From the NCBI GenBank assembly GCA_026993285.1, contig JALWTZ010000055.1:1-30022 (forward strand): a stretch of 30,022 bases of DNA. Direction: 5' to 3'. The translations under genes were made by a program, and so were the position numbers. A model generated the notes under the pieces. The model was not told the origin of the DNA, did no database searches, and worked only from the letters and a program-made list of their open reading frames with translations. Shown in pieces: positions 1 through 7,153 of this stretch; position 1 is the first letter of the stretch, and each line of letters begins with the position of its first letter. Source of the stretch: Lysobacterales bacterium (GTDB lineage: Bacteria; Pseudomonadota; Gammaproteobacteria; Xanthomonadales; S139-57).

Positions 1-178
1 CCCCCTTCATTCTCTGCGCGGGGCGGGCGGGCTTGCCGTCCACCAGTATGCTGCCGTCCTTGCACCAGGCCTGCAGCCGGCTGCGGGAGAAGGCCGGCCA
101 GTGATGAGCCAGCAACTGATCCAGGCGTACACCGGCCTCGCTGAAGTTCACCCGAAAATCCTGCTCGATCTTGCGCAT
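1..178 (-). CDS. rluD: Pseudouridine synthase RluD, N-terminal part (cut by window edge)
   Basis: Only the first 59 residues are present; the rest lies beyond base 1. The product should be the 23S rRNA pseudouridine synthase RluD, which modifies uridines in helix 69 of the large subunit. What is visible is an S4-type RNA-binding domain: a VRLDQLLA motif near residue 17, then FSRSRLQAW and ILVDGKPAR, the standard RluA/RluD N-terminal pattern. The catalytic domain is not in the window, so RluC or another family member is possible. RluD is favoured because this gene family commonly lies next to bamD in gammaproteobacteria and bamD is 4 kb away. The ATG follows a GGAG box and lies 4 bases past the apbE stop, so the gene is probably read from the same transcript. 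Confidence 0.8.
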   Translation of the reverse strand, partial: MRKIEQDFRVNFSEAGVRLDQLLAHHWPAFSRSRLQAWCKDGSILVDGKPARPAQRMKG

Positions 179-181
179 GCT

Positions 182-1045
182 TCAAGCTCCGTGGTTCCAG
201 AGGTGTTCGATCTGTCGTTCACCCTGCTGCCAGAGAAAGGGCACCCCGGCACGGCGCAGCCAGCCCGGCCCGTTTTCCCCCATCAGCAGTGCGGCGGTGC
301 TGAGTGTACCAGCCAGCAGACAAGTGGGGGAGCATACGCTCAATTGCAAGTCCCTGCCCGGCAGTGGCCAGCCGGTTCGGGGGTGAATGAGGTGACTGTA
401 CCAGCGGCCCTGGATGACCCGCCCCCGCTCGCGGGTACCGCTGCTGGCCAGGGCCTGATTGCGCAGTATCACCCGCCCTGGTTCCGCGCCCATGCCCACA
501 ATGCCCACCGGATGCGCCTCCGGCCCCGCGACCCGTATATCCCCGCCCAGATTGACCACCACGCAACGGGCCTCCGGGCACAGGCGCAGCAGGGTTTCGC
601 AGGCCCGGTCCACGGCATATTCCTTAACCAGCCCGTCCAGATCCAGCTCCAGTTTGTCAGCCAGCCACAGCCGCCCACCCCGCAGGCGCAGGCCGGACAG
701 ATCCGCCTCGGCCAGCAGGGTTGCTATGTTTGTTTCATCGGGTTGTTCCACCCGCTGCCAGTAGCGCCACAAGGGCAACAGGCCGGGGTGAAAATGCCCC
801 TCGCTCAGCCGCCAGGCATCCAGGGCGTAGCGCAAAAGCCGGCCGGTTTCCTCATCCACGGGCACGCCCGCCGCTTGCCGGGCCTGCCGCAGCAGGCGCA
901 ACCAGGGGCTGTCATCCCGCCAGCGGCTGTATTTCCGCTCCAGACGGCGCACTTCCGCCAGGGCCGCCTGCAGCGCGGCCTGCGGCTGTCGGGCCAGTAT
1001 GCGGATCTCGCAAGGGCAAGCCATGGCGGTGAAATCCGCCTGCAA
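182..1045 (-). CDS. apbE: ApbE-family FAD:protein FMN transferase
   Basis: ApbE enzymes move FMN from FAD onto a Ser or Thr of an extracytoplasmic target protein. Family signatures are visible in order: FTAMACPCEI near the N terminus, the RRLERKYSRWRDDS helix, VVVNLGGDIRVAG in the middle, and YSHLIHPRTGWPLP toward the C terminus. The usual metal-site segment ADALAT reads AGTLSTA (about residue 245), so the conserved Asp is Gly. No signal peptide or lipobox is evident, although most ApbE proteins are exported. The start is uncertain: the TTG used here gives 287 residues and avoids the upstream gene, while an ATG at 1147 would overlap it by about 100 bases. It is the last accessory gene of the operon, directly before rluD. 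Confidence 0.85.
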   Translation of the reverse strand: MQADFTAMACPCEIRILARQPQAALQAALAEVRRLERKYSRWRDDSPWLRLLRQARQAAGVPVDEETGRLLRYALDAWRLSEGHFHPGLLPLWRYWQRVEQPDETNIATLLAEADLSGLRLRGGRLWLADKLELDLDGLVKEYAVDRACETLLRLCPEARCVVVNLGGDIRVAGPEAHPVGIVGMGAEPGRVILRNQALASSGTRERGRVIQGRWYSHLIHPRTGWPLPGRDLQLSVCSPTCLLAGTLSTAALLMGENGPGWLRRAGVPFLWQQGERQIEHLWNHGA

Positions 1046-1049
1046 CCAC

Positions 1050-2213
1050 TCAGAAGCGATAGTGCAACTCCAGGGTAAAACGGCTGAAATCCAGCAGGGC
1101 GGGATGTGCGGGGCCGGCAGCATCCAGCCCCCAGCCGGCTTCGGCATGGTAGCGTTGCAGCACAGCGGCCAACGTCCAGTGCCGCCATTGCCAGCTGGCG
1201 TTCAGACGCGCTTCCAGCGCGCCAAAGGCCGACAGGCGGAAATCACTGCTCTGTTCCGCGTCAGCGGGCAGCTCAAAGGCAAAGGGAGTGTAAAAACGGG
1301 CGGCACTCTGGCGGTAGGCGCGCAGGCCCAGACCCAGATGCAACGGGCCGAACTGGCGGAAGGCGGACAGCCGCCAGGTATGCGCGCGGGTACCGAAATC
1401 ATCGCTGTAATAACGCCAATCCAGATGCTGGGCCAGTTGCCAGGGCTTCCAGAACCGGCGCAACTGCAGGCTGGCCGTCCACTGGCCATTGCGGTCCGGC
1501 CGGACATCCGCCAGCCGGTAAGGATCGGAAAGATAGCCCCGCAGCCAGGTGCGGCTGAAGGCCACGCTGGCCAGGGTCTCGGCATCGATGACCCGGGTCA
1601 GGGCCGCTTGCAGCAGGCGGCGCTGCTTGCTGGCCTCCGGGATGCGGCCATACAGCTCGGCATCGGTGGGGCGCAGGCGGTCCTGATAGGCCTGCAGACC
1701 CAGGCTGAAAGTGGTGTGTTTCCGGTCGAAATCCCGGCTGAAGGACCAGCCGCCCCCGCTTGAACGGTAGTCGTTTTCCTCCGACAGATACAGGGCAAGC
1801 CCCTGTGTACCCAGCGGGCGATAGCGGGTCAGCTGCACATTCAGGTCGTTGCGGGTTTCCCGGATGGTGGCCCCGCTCATCAGCAGCCGTGGCTGGTCGT
1901 TTTCACCACGAATGCTGGCCATGGCCGAAGCACCACTCATGGTCTCCCGGCTGGCCTTGAGTTGCAGCGCCCAGTCCTGCCGCTGGCCCAACGGCAGCTC
2001 GGCGGCCAGTTCGGTGATGCGTATGCGGTAACGCCGGGTGCTGCCGTATTGCAGGCTTTCCTGCGGCAGGTCGGCTTCCTGATACAGGCTGTGGCGCAGG
2101 GAAAGCCCCGCTTCCGGCGGTTCCGCGCCGCTCACCGGCAGTGCGGCCAGCGCCGCCGCCTGCAGGGACAGTTGTTTCAGGCCCTGGCGCAGTTTGCGGT
2201 CAGTTGCAGCCAC
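1050..2213 (-). CDS. DUF3570 protein, probable outer-membrane beta-barrel
   Basis: The protein has 387 residues. The N terminus (residues about 12-30) is Ala/Leu-rich and ends near VSGAEPP, consistent with an export signal although preceded by charged residues. The rest is made of alternating short strands rich in aromatic and charged residues (for example RYRIRITELAAELPL, WTASLQLRRFW, HTWRLSAFRQFG) and ends in LELHYRF. A C-terminal Phe in such a strand is the classical outer-membrane barrel ending. The pattern and the position between a DUF4266 gene and apbE match the DUF3570 family, whose function is not established. The start overlaps the DUF4266 stop by 14 bases, so translation is probably coupled. 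A role in exposing or passing electrons through the outer membrane is inference only. Confidence 0.85.
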   Translation of the reverse strand: MAATDRKLRQGLKQLSLQAAALAALPVSGAEPPEAGLSLRHSLYQEADLPQESLQYGSTRRYRIRITELAAELPLGQRQDWALQLKASRETMSGASAMASIRGENDQPRLLMSGATIRETRNDLNVQLTRYRPLGTQGLALYLSEENDYRSSGGGWSFSRDFDRKHTTFSLGLQAYQDRLRPTDAELYGRIPEASKQRRLLQAALTRVIDAETLASVAFSRTWLRGYLSDPYRLADVRPDRNGQWTASLQLRRFWKPWQLAQHLDWRYYSDDFGTRAHTWRLSAFRQFGPLHLGLGLRAYRQSAARFYTPFAFELPADAEQSSDFRLSAFGALEARLNASWQWRHWTLAAVLQRYHAEAGWGLDAAGPAHPALLDFSRFTLELHYRF

Positions 2214-2406
2214 AGCCCCCTCCTGCCGCCCCCATGCCGCCGGAAGCGGCTTCCTTGGCGGAAAAGATATGGTCGCACAGCGCCTGCTCTGCGGCGGGAA
2301 AGCGCAGCTGCATGTCCGCCCGCGCCAGGGTACCGCGCTGCCAGGGCTGAACGGTGGCGCAGGCGGATAACAGCAACAGCAGCAACAGGGGGCAGATACG
2401 CTTCAT
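2200..2406 (-). CDS. DUF4266 small lipoprotein with a GGGCGCN C terminus
   Basis: This is a 68-residue lipoprotein. It has a short signal peptide with lipobox LSAC (acylated Cys16), then the family pattern VQPWQRGTLAR and DMQL, and a Gly-rich tail EAASGGMGAAGGGCGCN. Tail and core match DUF4266, a small family repeatedly found with DUF3570 and ApbE. Its job is not known. The two tail cysteines (65 and 67) could bind a metal or form a disulfide served by the neighbouring thioredoxin, and the Ser in ASGG is a possible but unproven flavin attachment point for ApbE. The start codon overlaps the thioredoxin stop as ATGA, and the end overlaps the DUF3570 gene. Confidence 0.85.
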   Translation of the reverse strand: MKRICPLLLLLLLSACATVQPWQRGTLARADMQLRFPAAEQALCDHIFSAKEAASGGMGAAGGGCGCN

Positions 2407-2882
2407 GGCAGGTGGGCCTCGATCTGGCGGGCAATTTCCACCTCGTCACCGGGGCGGAAACCGGCATGGGACCAGACCACCTTCCCGCTCGCATCAATCA
2501 GAAAGGCCATGGGCATGGCCCGCACCCCGAATTGCGCGGGCGAGCGTTGCTCGCCATCCCACAGCAGGGTGTAGCCCAGTGACAGGGGTTCCACCATGCC
2601 TTGCGCCGCGGCCCGGTCTTCGTCCAGCGAAACGGCCAGCACCTCGAAGCCCTGTTGCCGGTAGCGTTGCCAGAGTTGCTGGTAGGCCGGCAGGGATTTC
2701 CGGCACGGGCCGCACCAGGAAGCCCAGAAATCCAGCCAGACCAGCTTGCCGCGGTAATCGGCCAGGCGAACCGTGCCTGTACCCTGCAGTTCCTTCCACT
2801 GCCCTTCCAGCACTTCGGCAGACGCCACGCCCGACAACGGCAACACCGCCAGCAGGGCGAACAGCGACATCCACGCTTTCAT
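2403..2882 (-). CDS. TlpA-like periplasmic thioredoxin
   Basis: The product is a 159-residue exported thiol-disulfide protein. Residues 1-22 form a signal peptide ending SGVASA. The thioredoxin fold follows, with LVWLDFWASWCGPC placing the active-site CXXC at residues 57-60, and the cis-Pro loop VRAMPMAFLID further on. This is the TlpA/ResA type, which normally reduces disulfides in the periplasm, for example in apocytochromes or metal-site cysteines. It lies between a cytochrome c-like gene and a Cys-ending lipoprotein gene, overlapping both by ATGA, so either partner could be its substrate. That assignment is inferred from context. The ATG used here is the one joined to the cytochrome stop and directly begins the signal peptide. 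Confidence 0.9.
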   Translation of the reverse strand: MKAWMSLFALLAVLPLSGVASAEVLEGQWKELQGTGTVRLADYRGKLVWLDFWASWCGPCRKSLPAYQQLWQRYRQQGFEVLAVSLDEDRAAAQGMVEPLSLGYTLLWDGEQRSPAQFGVRAMPMAFLIDASGKVVWSHAGFRPGDEVEIARQIEAHLP

Positions 2883-4006
2883 CGTTGCCCCTGCTGATCC
2901 AGCAATGCCTGACACAGGGGGTCGGCAGTGATGCGTACCATGGGAATGTCTCCACTGACCTGATCCACGCCGGAACTGTAATGAAAGATGCCTTCGGTGC
3001 AGGATGTGAACGCAATTTCCACGCTGCCCCAATCCTCGCGCACCACGCCACCGGCCTGGTCGAATTGCCCTCCGGCAGGGCGCTGCAAGTCCACCATGGC
3101 CCGGTTGCCGCTGTAGGGACCGGCACCCACCAGCCACTGCTGCCCGCCCTGGCCGTCAGCCCCGTAGGTGTACCAGTAGACCACCAGTACCTGGTCGTCG
3201 GGCACCACTTCAAAGACGAAACCCTGGCCGTCGGTCTGCGGATTGAACCAGGAACCGGAGAGGCCGAAATTCAATTCAAAAGGCGCGGCAGCCACGGTCA
3301 CGTTCACCTGCGCGGTGGCTGTATTTTGCCCATCCGAGACGTTGTAACTGAAACTGTCGGTGCCGCTGAAACCGAAATCGGGCGTGTACAGTACCGTGCC
3401 ATTCTGGATTACCGCCGAGCCGTTTGCGGGTGTATCCACGGATACCAGCGTCAGCGTATCGCCATCCGGATCGTTGTCATTGGCCAGCACATCAATGCTC
3501 ACCGCTTCACCAAAGGCCGTACTGGCACTGTCGTCCTGCGTCTGTGGTGGTGAACCAGCCTGTGTGGCCTGGGGCAATGCCCCCTGGTTGATCCAGTCTC
3601 GAACCAGTGCCTGCATGCTCATGCTCAGTTGCCCGCCCTTGGGCATGCGACTACCGGCATCCGGCTGGCTGCAATTGAGTTTCTGGAAAAGAAAACTACC
3701 GCCAGTATCGTTGGCCGTTACCCTTTTCAGACTGCTGGATGTGGCACGCACACCCACCAGATTCCCATAGGAAACACTGGCATCCAGTTTCAACCCGCCA
3801 CTGCTGCCGCCATTGGTATGACAACCGGCACAGTTGGCGTTCCAGATAGGCTGGATCTGGCTTTCATAGTCCACATTGGCCGTCTCAACAATGGCGCTCA
3901 AATCATCGCAGCCTGAAGCCGCTTGCACCGGTTCTACCAAAGACACCACACAACACAGGGTCAGAACACCCCGGGAAAAAACAATATTAATGGAAAGATT
4001 TCGCAT
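2879..4006 (-). CDS. Secreted monoheme cytochrome c-like protein with cadherin-like and SGxWxNP domains
   Basis: This 375-residue protein starts with a signal peptide (residues 1-29, ending PVQA). Residues about 45-148 resemble planctomycete-type cytochrome domains: IQPIWNANCAGCH gives a CXXCH heme site at 59-63, GGLKLD follows, and SRMPKGG offers Met121 as axial ligand before LVRDWINQGAL. Residues about 155-240 form one cadherin-like module (VLANDNDPDGDTLTL, LYTPDFGFSGTDSFSY). The C-terminal domain begins GLSGSWFNPQTDGQGF at about 248 and includes VVYWYTYGADGQG; a related domain occurs in the gene at 8246. The ATG at 4006 is chosen because it directly begins the signal peptide. It is first in the minus-strand operon, overlapping the thioredoxin gene by ATGA. 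Confidence 0.8.
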   Translation of the reverse strand: MRNLSINIVFSRGVLTLCCVVSLVEPVQAASGCDDLSAIVETANVDYESQIQPIWNANCAGCHTNGGSSGGLKLDASVSYGNLVGVRATSSSLKRVTANDTGGSFLFQKLNCSQPDAGSRMPKGGQLSMSMQALVRDWINQGALPQATQAGSPPQTQDDSASTAFGEAVSIDVLANDNDPDGDTLTLVSVDTPANGSAVIQNGTVLYTPDFGFSGTDSFSYNVSDGQNTATAQVNVTVAAAPFELNFGLSGSWFNPQTDGQGFVFEVVPDDQVLVVYWYTYGADGQGGQQWLVGAGPYSGNRAMVDLQRPAGGQFDQAGGVVREDWGSVEIAFTSCTEGIFHYSSGVDQVSGDIPMVRITADPLCQALLDQQGQR

Positions 4007-4059
4007 ATTTGCCTGCCTTTGCCCGATTTCAAATCTATTTGGCCATTCTTCTTGGGACC

Positions 4060-4076
4060 GGATTCTGCCAGAATCC
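4060..4076. promoter_or_regulatory. Perfect palindrome upstream of the cytochrome-thioredoxin-ApbE operon
   Basis: GGATTCT and AGAATCC form perfect 7-base arms around a GCC centre. The site lies 54-70 bases upstream of the cytochrome start and about 150 bases upstream of bamD, in the 218-base divergent gap 4007-4224. A T-run sits just beyond it in the minus-strand upstream direction, so it is not a terminator for either gene. It could be a regulator-binding site; no specific regulator is recognised. Confidence 0.3.
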
Positions 4077-4224
4077 CTCGCAAAAAAATGATCACCAACG
4101 CACATCACGCGTACAGAAGCTAACCACTCCTCCCATACACTTGGCCGGGTTTCATGTTTCTGGTTCATTAACCTTTGATACGCTATCCTTGCGCGCTGAT
4201 TGTATGTGCCAGGTAACCATTGAA

Positions 4225-5037
4225 GTGAAAAAAATACGCCTACACGCTACCCTCTTGCTGGTAACAATGGCCTTGTTGCTGGGCAGCAGCGGCTGCAGCA
4301 GCACCAAGGGCAAGACCCACGAAACCGAAACCCTGACAGCCGAACAACTGTACAAGGATGCGGAACATGCGCTGAAAGTCGGCAATTTTCCTCGTGCCAC
4401 CCAGTATTTGCGTCGTCTGCAGGCCCGCTTTCCTTTCAGTCCCTACGCCGAACAGGCACAGCTGCAGCTGGCTTATGCCCATTTTCGCAATGACCAGCCA
4501 GAAAAGGCGCTGGCAGCCGCCAAGCGTTTTATCCGCACCTACCCGACCCACAAGCAAGTGGACTACGCCTACTACCTCAAAGGGTTGGTGAATTTCGAAC
4601 GCAGCAAGAGCTTTTTCGATCATTTTCTGCCGGAAGCCAAATACTCCCGTGACCTGCAATATTCTGAACAGGCCTTTTATGACTTCAGCGACCTGATCAA
4701 CCGCTTTCCCGACAGCCGCTACGCGCCGGATGCTCGTCAGCGCATGGTCTATCTCAAGAACCTGCTGGCCGAACAGGAACTGCAGGTGGCGCGCTACTAC
4801 CTGCGCCGTGGCGCCTGGATCGCCGCCCAGAACCGGGCGCGCTATACCATCGAGCATTTTCCAGAAACCCCGCAAAGCATCGAGGCACTGGAAATTCTGG
4901 CGCAGGCCTATGACGGGCTGAATAAGCCGGAACTGGCCGCAGACGCGCGCCAGGTACTGGCCGCCAACCGGAAAAACCTCAAGCACCCCATGGAAAAAAC
5001 CGGCAAGGGCTGGCTGGATTATCTCTGGCCCTTCTGA
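4225..5037 (+). CDS. bamD: Outer-membrane assembly lipoprotein BamD
   Basis: BamD is the essential lipoprotein of the BAM complex that inserts beta-barrel proteins into the outer membrane. The protein has about 270 residues. From the GTG at 4225 it begins MKKIRL, with a hydrophobic signal peptide and lipobox GSSGC. Five TPR-like repeats follow (ADAEHALKVGNFPRATQYLRR-type helices), including the conserved RFPFSPYAEQAQL and FIRTYPTH segments and the family motif for unusual long helices around SKSFFDHF. An ATG at 4204 would add seven residues ahead of the positively charged start; GTG is preferred because an AGG box lies 11 bases upstream and the signal peptide starts normally. The 3' end overlaps convergent trmJ by 19 bases. 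Confidence 0.95.
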   Translation: MKKIRLHATLLLVTMALLLGSSGCSSTKGKTHETETLTAEQLYKDAEHALKVGNFPRATQYLRRLQARFPFSPYAEQAQLQLAYAHFRNDQPEKALAAAKRFIRTYPTHKQVDYAYYLKGLVNFERSKSFFDHFLPEAKYSRDLQYSEQAFYDFSDLINRFPDSRYAPDARQRMVYLKNLLAEQELQVARYYLRRGAWIAAQNRARYTIEHFPETPQSIEALEILAQAYDGLNKPELAADARQVLAANRKNLKHPMEKTGKGWLDYLWPF

Positions 5038-5774
5038 TCCGTCTTTTCCCTGAGGCTGGTGCCGAGACTCGCCCCAAGACTGGCCATGAAACCATGCAAC
5101 AGCCCCAGCTCTTTCGGGGTCAGCTCCGCCTTGAGATAAATGGCCTTGAGCCGGGCCAGCACCTTTTCCTTCGGGGCCTGGGCAAAATCGCTTTCCTGCA
5201 GCAATTCATCCAGCAGATGGAAAAAGGCCTCCAGGGCCTTGCGTTCGGCCCGTTGTGGCGGCGTGGAACCACGGACCGGACCGGCCTGGCGACGATAGAG
5301 CGCATAGGCCAGTACCTGCACCGCCTGGGCCAGATTGAGGCTGGAACAGTCCGGATGCGAAGGAATGCGGCACTGGGCCTGGCACTGGTAGAGATGTTCC
5401 GAGCGTAGGCCGGAAGGCTCCGGCCCGAACACCAGCGCCACCCGCGCGCCTGCGGCCAGCTGCCCCAGCACCGCGTCGGCCGTCTCCTCCACATCCCAGA
5501 CCGGCCAGCGGGCGCTGCGGCTGCGGTGGCTCAGGGCCACGGCCAGGTCCACGCCGGCCAGGGCCTGCTCCAGCCGCTCCACCCACCGGGCACCCGCCAG
5601 CACATCCTGGGCGGAGGCCGCCATCATCCGCGCCTCGGCACTCATCTCGCAACGGGGAGCGACCAGTACCAACTCCCGCAAGCCCATGGTTTTCATCGCC
5701 CGTGCCGTGGCACCGATATTGCCGGCGTAATGGGTTTCCACCAGTACCACCCGCAGGCTTTCCGAATGGCTCAT
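5019..5774 (-). CDS. trmJ: tRNA Cm32/Um32 methyltransferase TrmJ
   Basis: TrmJ is a SPOUT methyltransferase that methylates the ribose of nucleotide 32 in several tRNAs using SAM. The 251-residue product carries the expected N-terminal motif VVLVETHYAGNIGATARAMKTMGL, with the conserved Asn and Arg, then the knot-forming motifs LVFGPEPSGL and the CSSLNLAQAVQVLAYALYR segment. The C-terminal extension (PPQRAERKALEAFFHLLDELL) is typical of TrmJ rather than other SPOUT enzymes. The ATG at 5774 is chosen because it directly precedes RVVLVET and has a GGGA box upstream; longer starts up to 5882 would run through the hemA promoter. It is divergent from hemA across a 122-base gap. Confidence 0.92.
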   Translation of the reverse strand: MSHSESLRVVLVETHYAGNIGATARAMKTMGLRELVLVAPRCEMSAEARMMAASAQDVLAGARWVERLEQALAGVDLAVALSHRSRSARWPVWDVEETADAVLGQLAAGARVALVFGPEPSGLRSEHLYQCQAQCRIPSHPDCSSLNLAQAVQVLAYALYRRQAGPVRGSTPPQRAERKALEAFFHLLDELLQESDFAQAPKEKVLARLKAIYLKAELTPKELGLLHGFMASLGASLGTSLREKTDQKGQR

Positions 5775-5841
5775 GATGGCTGTTCCCGACGGTTGCTCAC
5801 CTGTGTTCTCCTGCCTTTCCGCTTCTATTCCGCCTGCGCAA

Positions 5842-5869
5842 TGGTCAGGCAAGGCGCACATGATACAAT
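5842..5869 (+). promoter_or_regulatory. Candidate sigma-70 promoter for hemA-prfA
   Basis: TGGTCA (5842-5847) and TACAAT (5864-5869) are separated by 16 bases and match the -35 and -10 consensus at four and five of six positions. The predicted start would be about 5876, some 20 bases before the hemA ATG, giving a short leader. Confidence 0.4.
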
Positions 5870-5896
5870 TCCACGATTGCATTGCGCACGAAAACC

Positions 5897-7153
5897 ATGA
5901 AACTGCTGGCTCTGGGCATCAACCACAACACCGCACCGGTGGACATCCGCGAGCAGGTCTCCCTCACGCCGGAGGCCTGCAACGATGCCCTGCGCGAACT
6001 CACCGCGCTGGAAGGCGTGGAAGGCGCGGCCATTCTCTCCACCTGCAACCGCACCGAACTCTATTGCGAACTGCGTGATGACGACAGCCAGCGCACCGTA
6101 GACTGGCTGCACCGCTATCACGGGCTGGAAGCCGGCCAGTTGGAGCCCTACCTCTACCAGCACAGCAACGAACAGGCCGTGCGACATCTGCTGCGGGTCG
6201 CCACCGGGCTGGATTCCCTGGTACTGGGCGAGCCGCAGATTCTCGGGCAGATGAAACAGGCCTATCAGCTGGCCCGTGAAGCCCACACGCTGGACCCGGT
6301 ACTGGAACGGCTGTTCCAGCACACTTTTGCCGTGGCCAAGCAGATCCGCACCGAAACCGCCATCGGCGGCAGTGCGGTTTCCGTGGCCTATGCCGCCGTT
6401 CACCTGGCCCGGCAGATCTTCTCCGACTTAAGCGAGCTCACCGTGCTGCTGGTGGGCGCGGGTGAAACCATCGAGCTGGCCGCCCGCCATCTGCACGGCC
6501 AGGGCGTGCAGCGGCTGATCATCGCTAACCGCACCCTGAGCCGTGCACAAAACCTGGCGCTGGAATTCAACGGCTATGCCATCGGCCTGCCCCAGTTGTC
6601 CGACCATTTGCACGAAGCGGATGTCATCATTTCCTCCACCGGGGCCACCGAACCGGTCATCTCCTGTGCCATGGTGGAGCAGGCGGTGAAGAAACGCCGC
6701 CACAAGCCCATGTTCATGGTGGATATTGCCGTGCCCCGGGATATCGAGCCCTGCACCCGCAAGCTGCCGGATGTCTACCTCTACACCGTGGATGACCTGC
6801 AATCGGTGATCGAGGAAGGAATGAAATCCCGCCGCAAGGCCGCCGAGGAAGCGGAAACCATGATCGACCTGCAGGTTCAGCACTACATGAGCTGGCTGCG
6901 CTCCCTGGATGCGGTGGAGCTGATCCGCCGTTACCGGCAGCAGGCCGAGCAGAACAAGGCCGCCGTGCTGGAGAAGGCCCGGGCCATGCTGGAAAGACAA
7001 CCGCCGGAGCAAGTGCTGGAATTTCTCGCCAACACCCTGACCAACAAGCTGCTGCACACGCCCTCGGTCAGGCTGCGCGAGGCCGCCGGGCAGGGGCAAC
7101 TGGATACGCTGGATACCGCCCGCTGGCTGCTGGGCCTGAATGACCGTGACTGA
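5897..7153 (+). CDS. hemA: Glutamyl-tRNA reductase
   Basis: HemA reduces glutamyl-tRNA(Glu) to glutamate-1-semialdehyde with NADPH, the first committed step of C5-pathway tetrapyrrole synthesis. The product has 418 residues, the normal length. The catalytic domain begins LLALGINHNTAPVDIREQ and holds the nucleophilic Cys50 in STCNRTELY. LGEPQILGQMKQAY follows, then the NADPH domain with VLLVGAGETIELAARHL and FMVDIAVPRDIEP, and the helical dimerisation tail. The ATG at 5897 aligns with the family start; an in-frame TTG at 5882 is not needed. The gene overlaps prfA by 14 bases, a common hemA-prfA arrangement. It supplies heme precursors that the cytochrome gene nearby would also require, though no direct link is implied. 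Confidence 0.97.
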   Translation: MKLLALGINHNTAPVDIREQVSLTPEACNDALRELTALEGVEGAAILSTCNRTELYCELRDDDSQRTVDWLHRYHGLEAGQLEPYLYQHSNEQAVRHLLRVATGLDSLVLGEPQILGQMKQAYQLAREAHTLDPVLERLFQHTFAVAKQIRTETAIGGSAVSVAYAAVHLARQIFSDLSELTVLLVGAGETIELAARHLHGQGVQRLIIANRTLSRAQNLALEFNGYAIGLPQLSDHLHEADVIISSTGATEPVISCAMVEQAVKKRRHKPMFMVDIAVPRDIEPCTRKLPDVYLYTVDDLQSVIEEGMKSRRKAAEEAETMIDLQVQHYMSWLRSLDAVELIRRYRQQAEQNKAAVLEKARAMLERQPPEQVLEFLANTLTNKLLHTPSVRLREAAGQGQLDTLDTARWLLGLNDRD

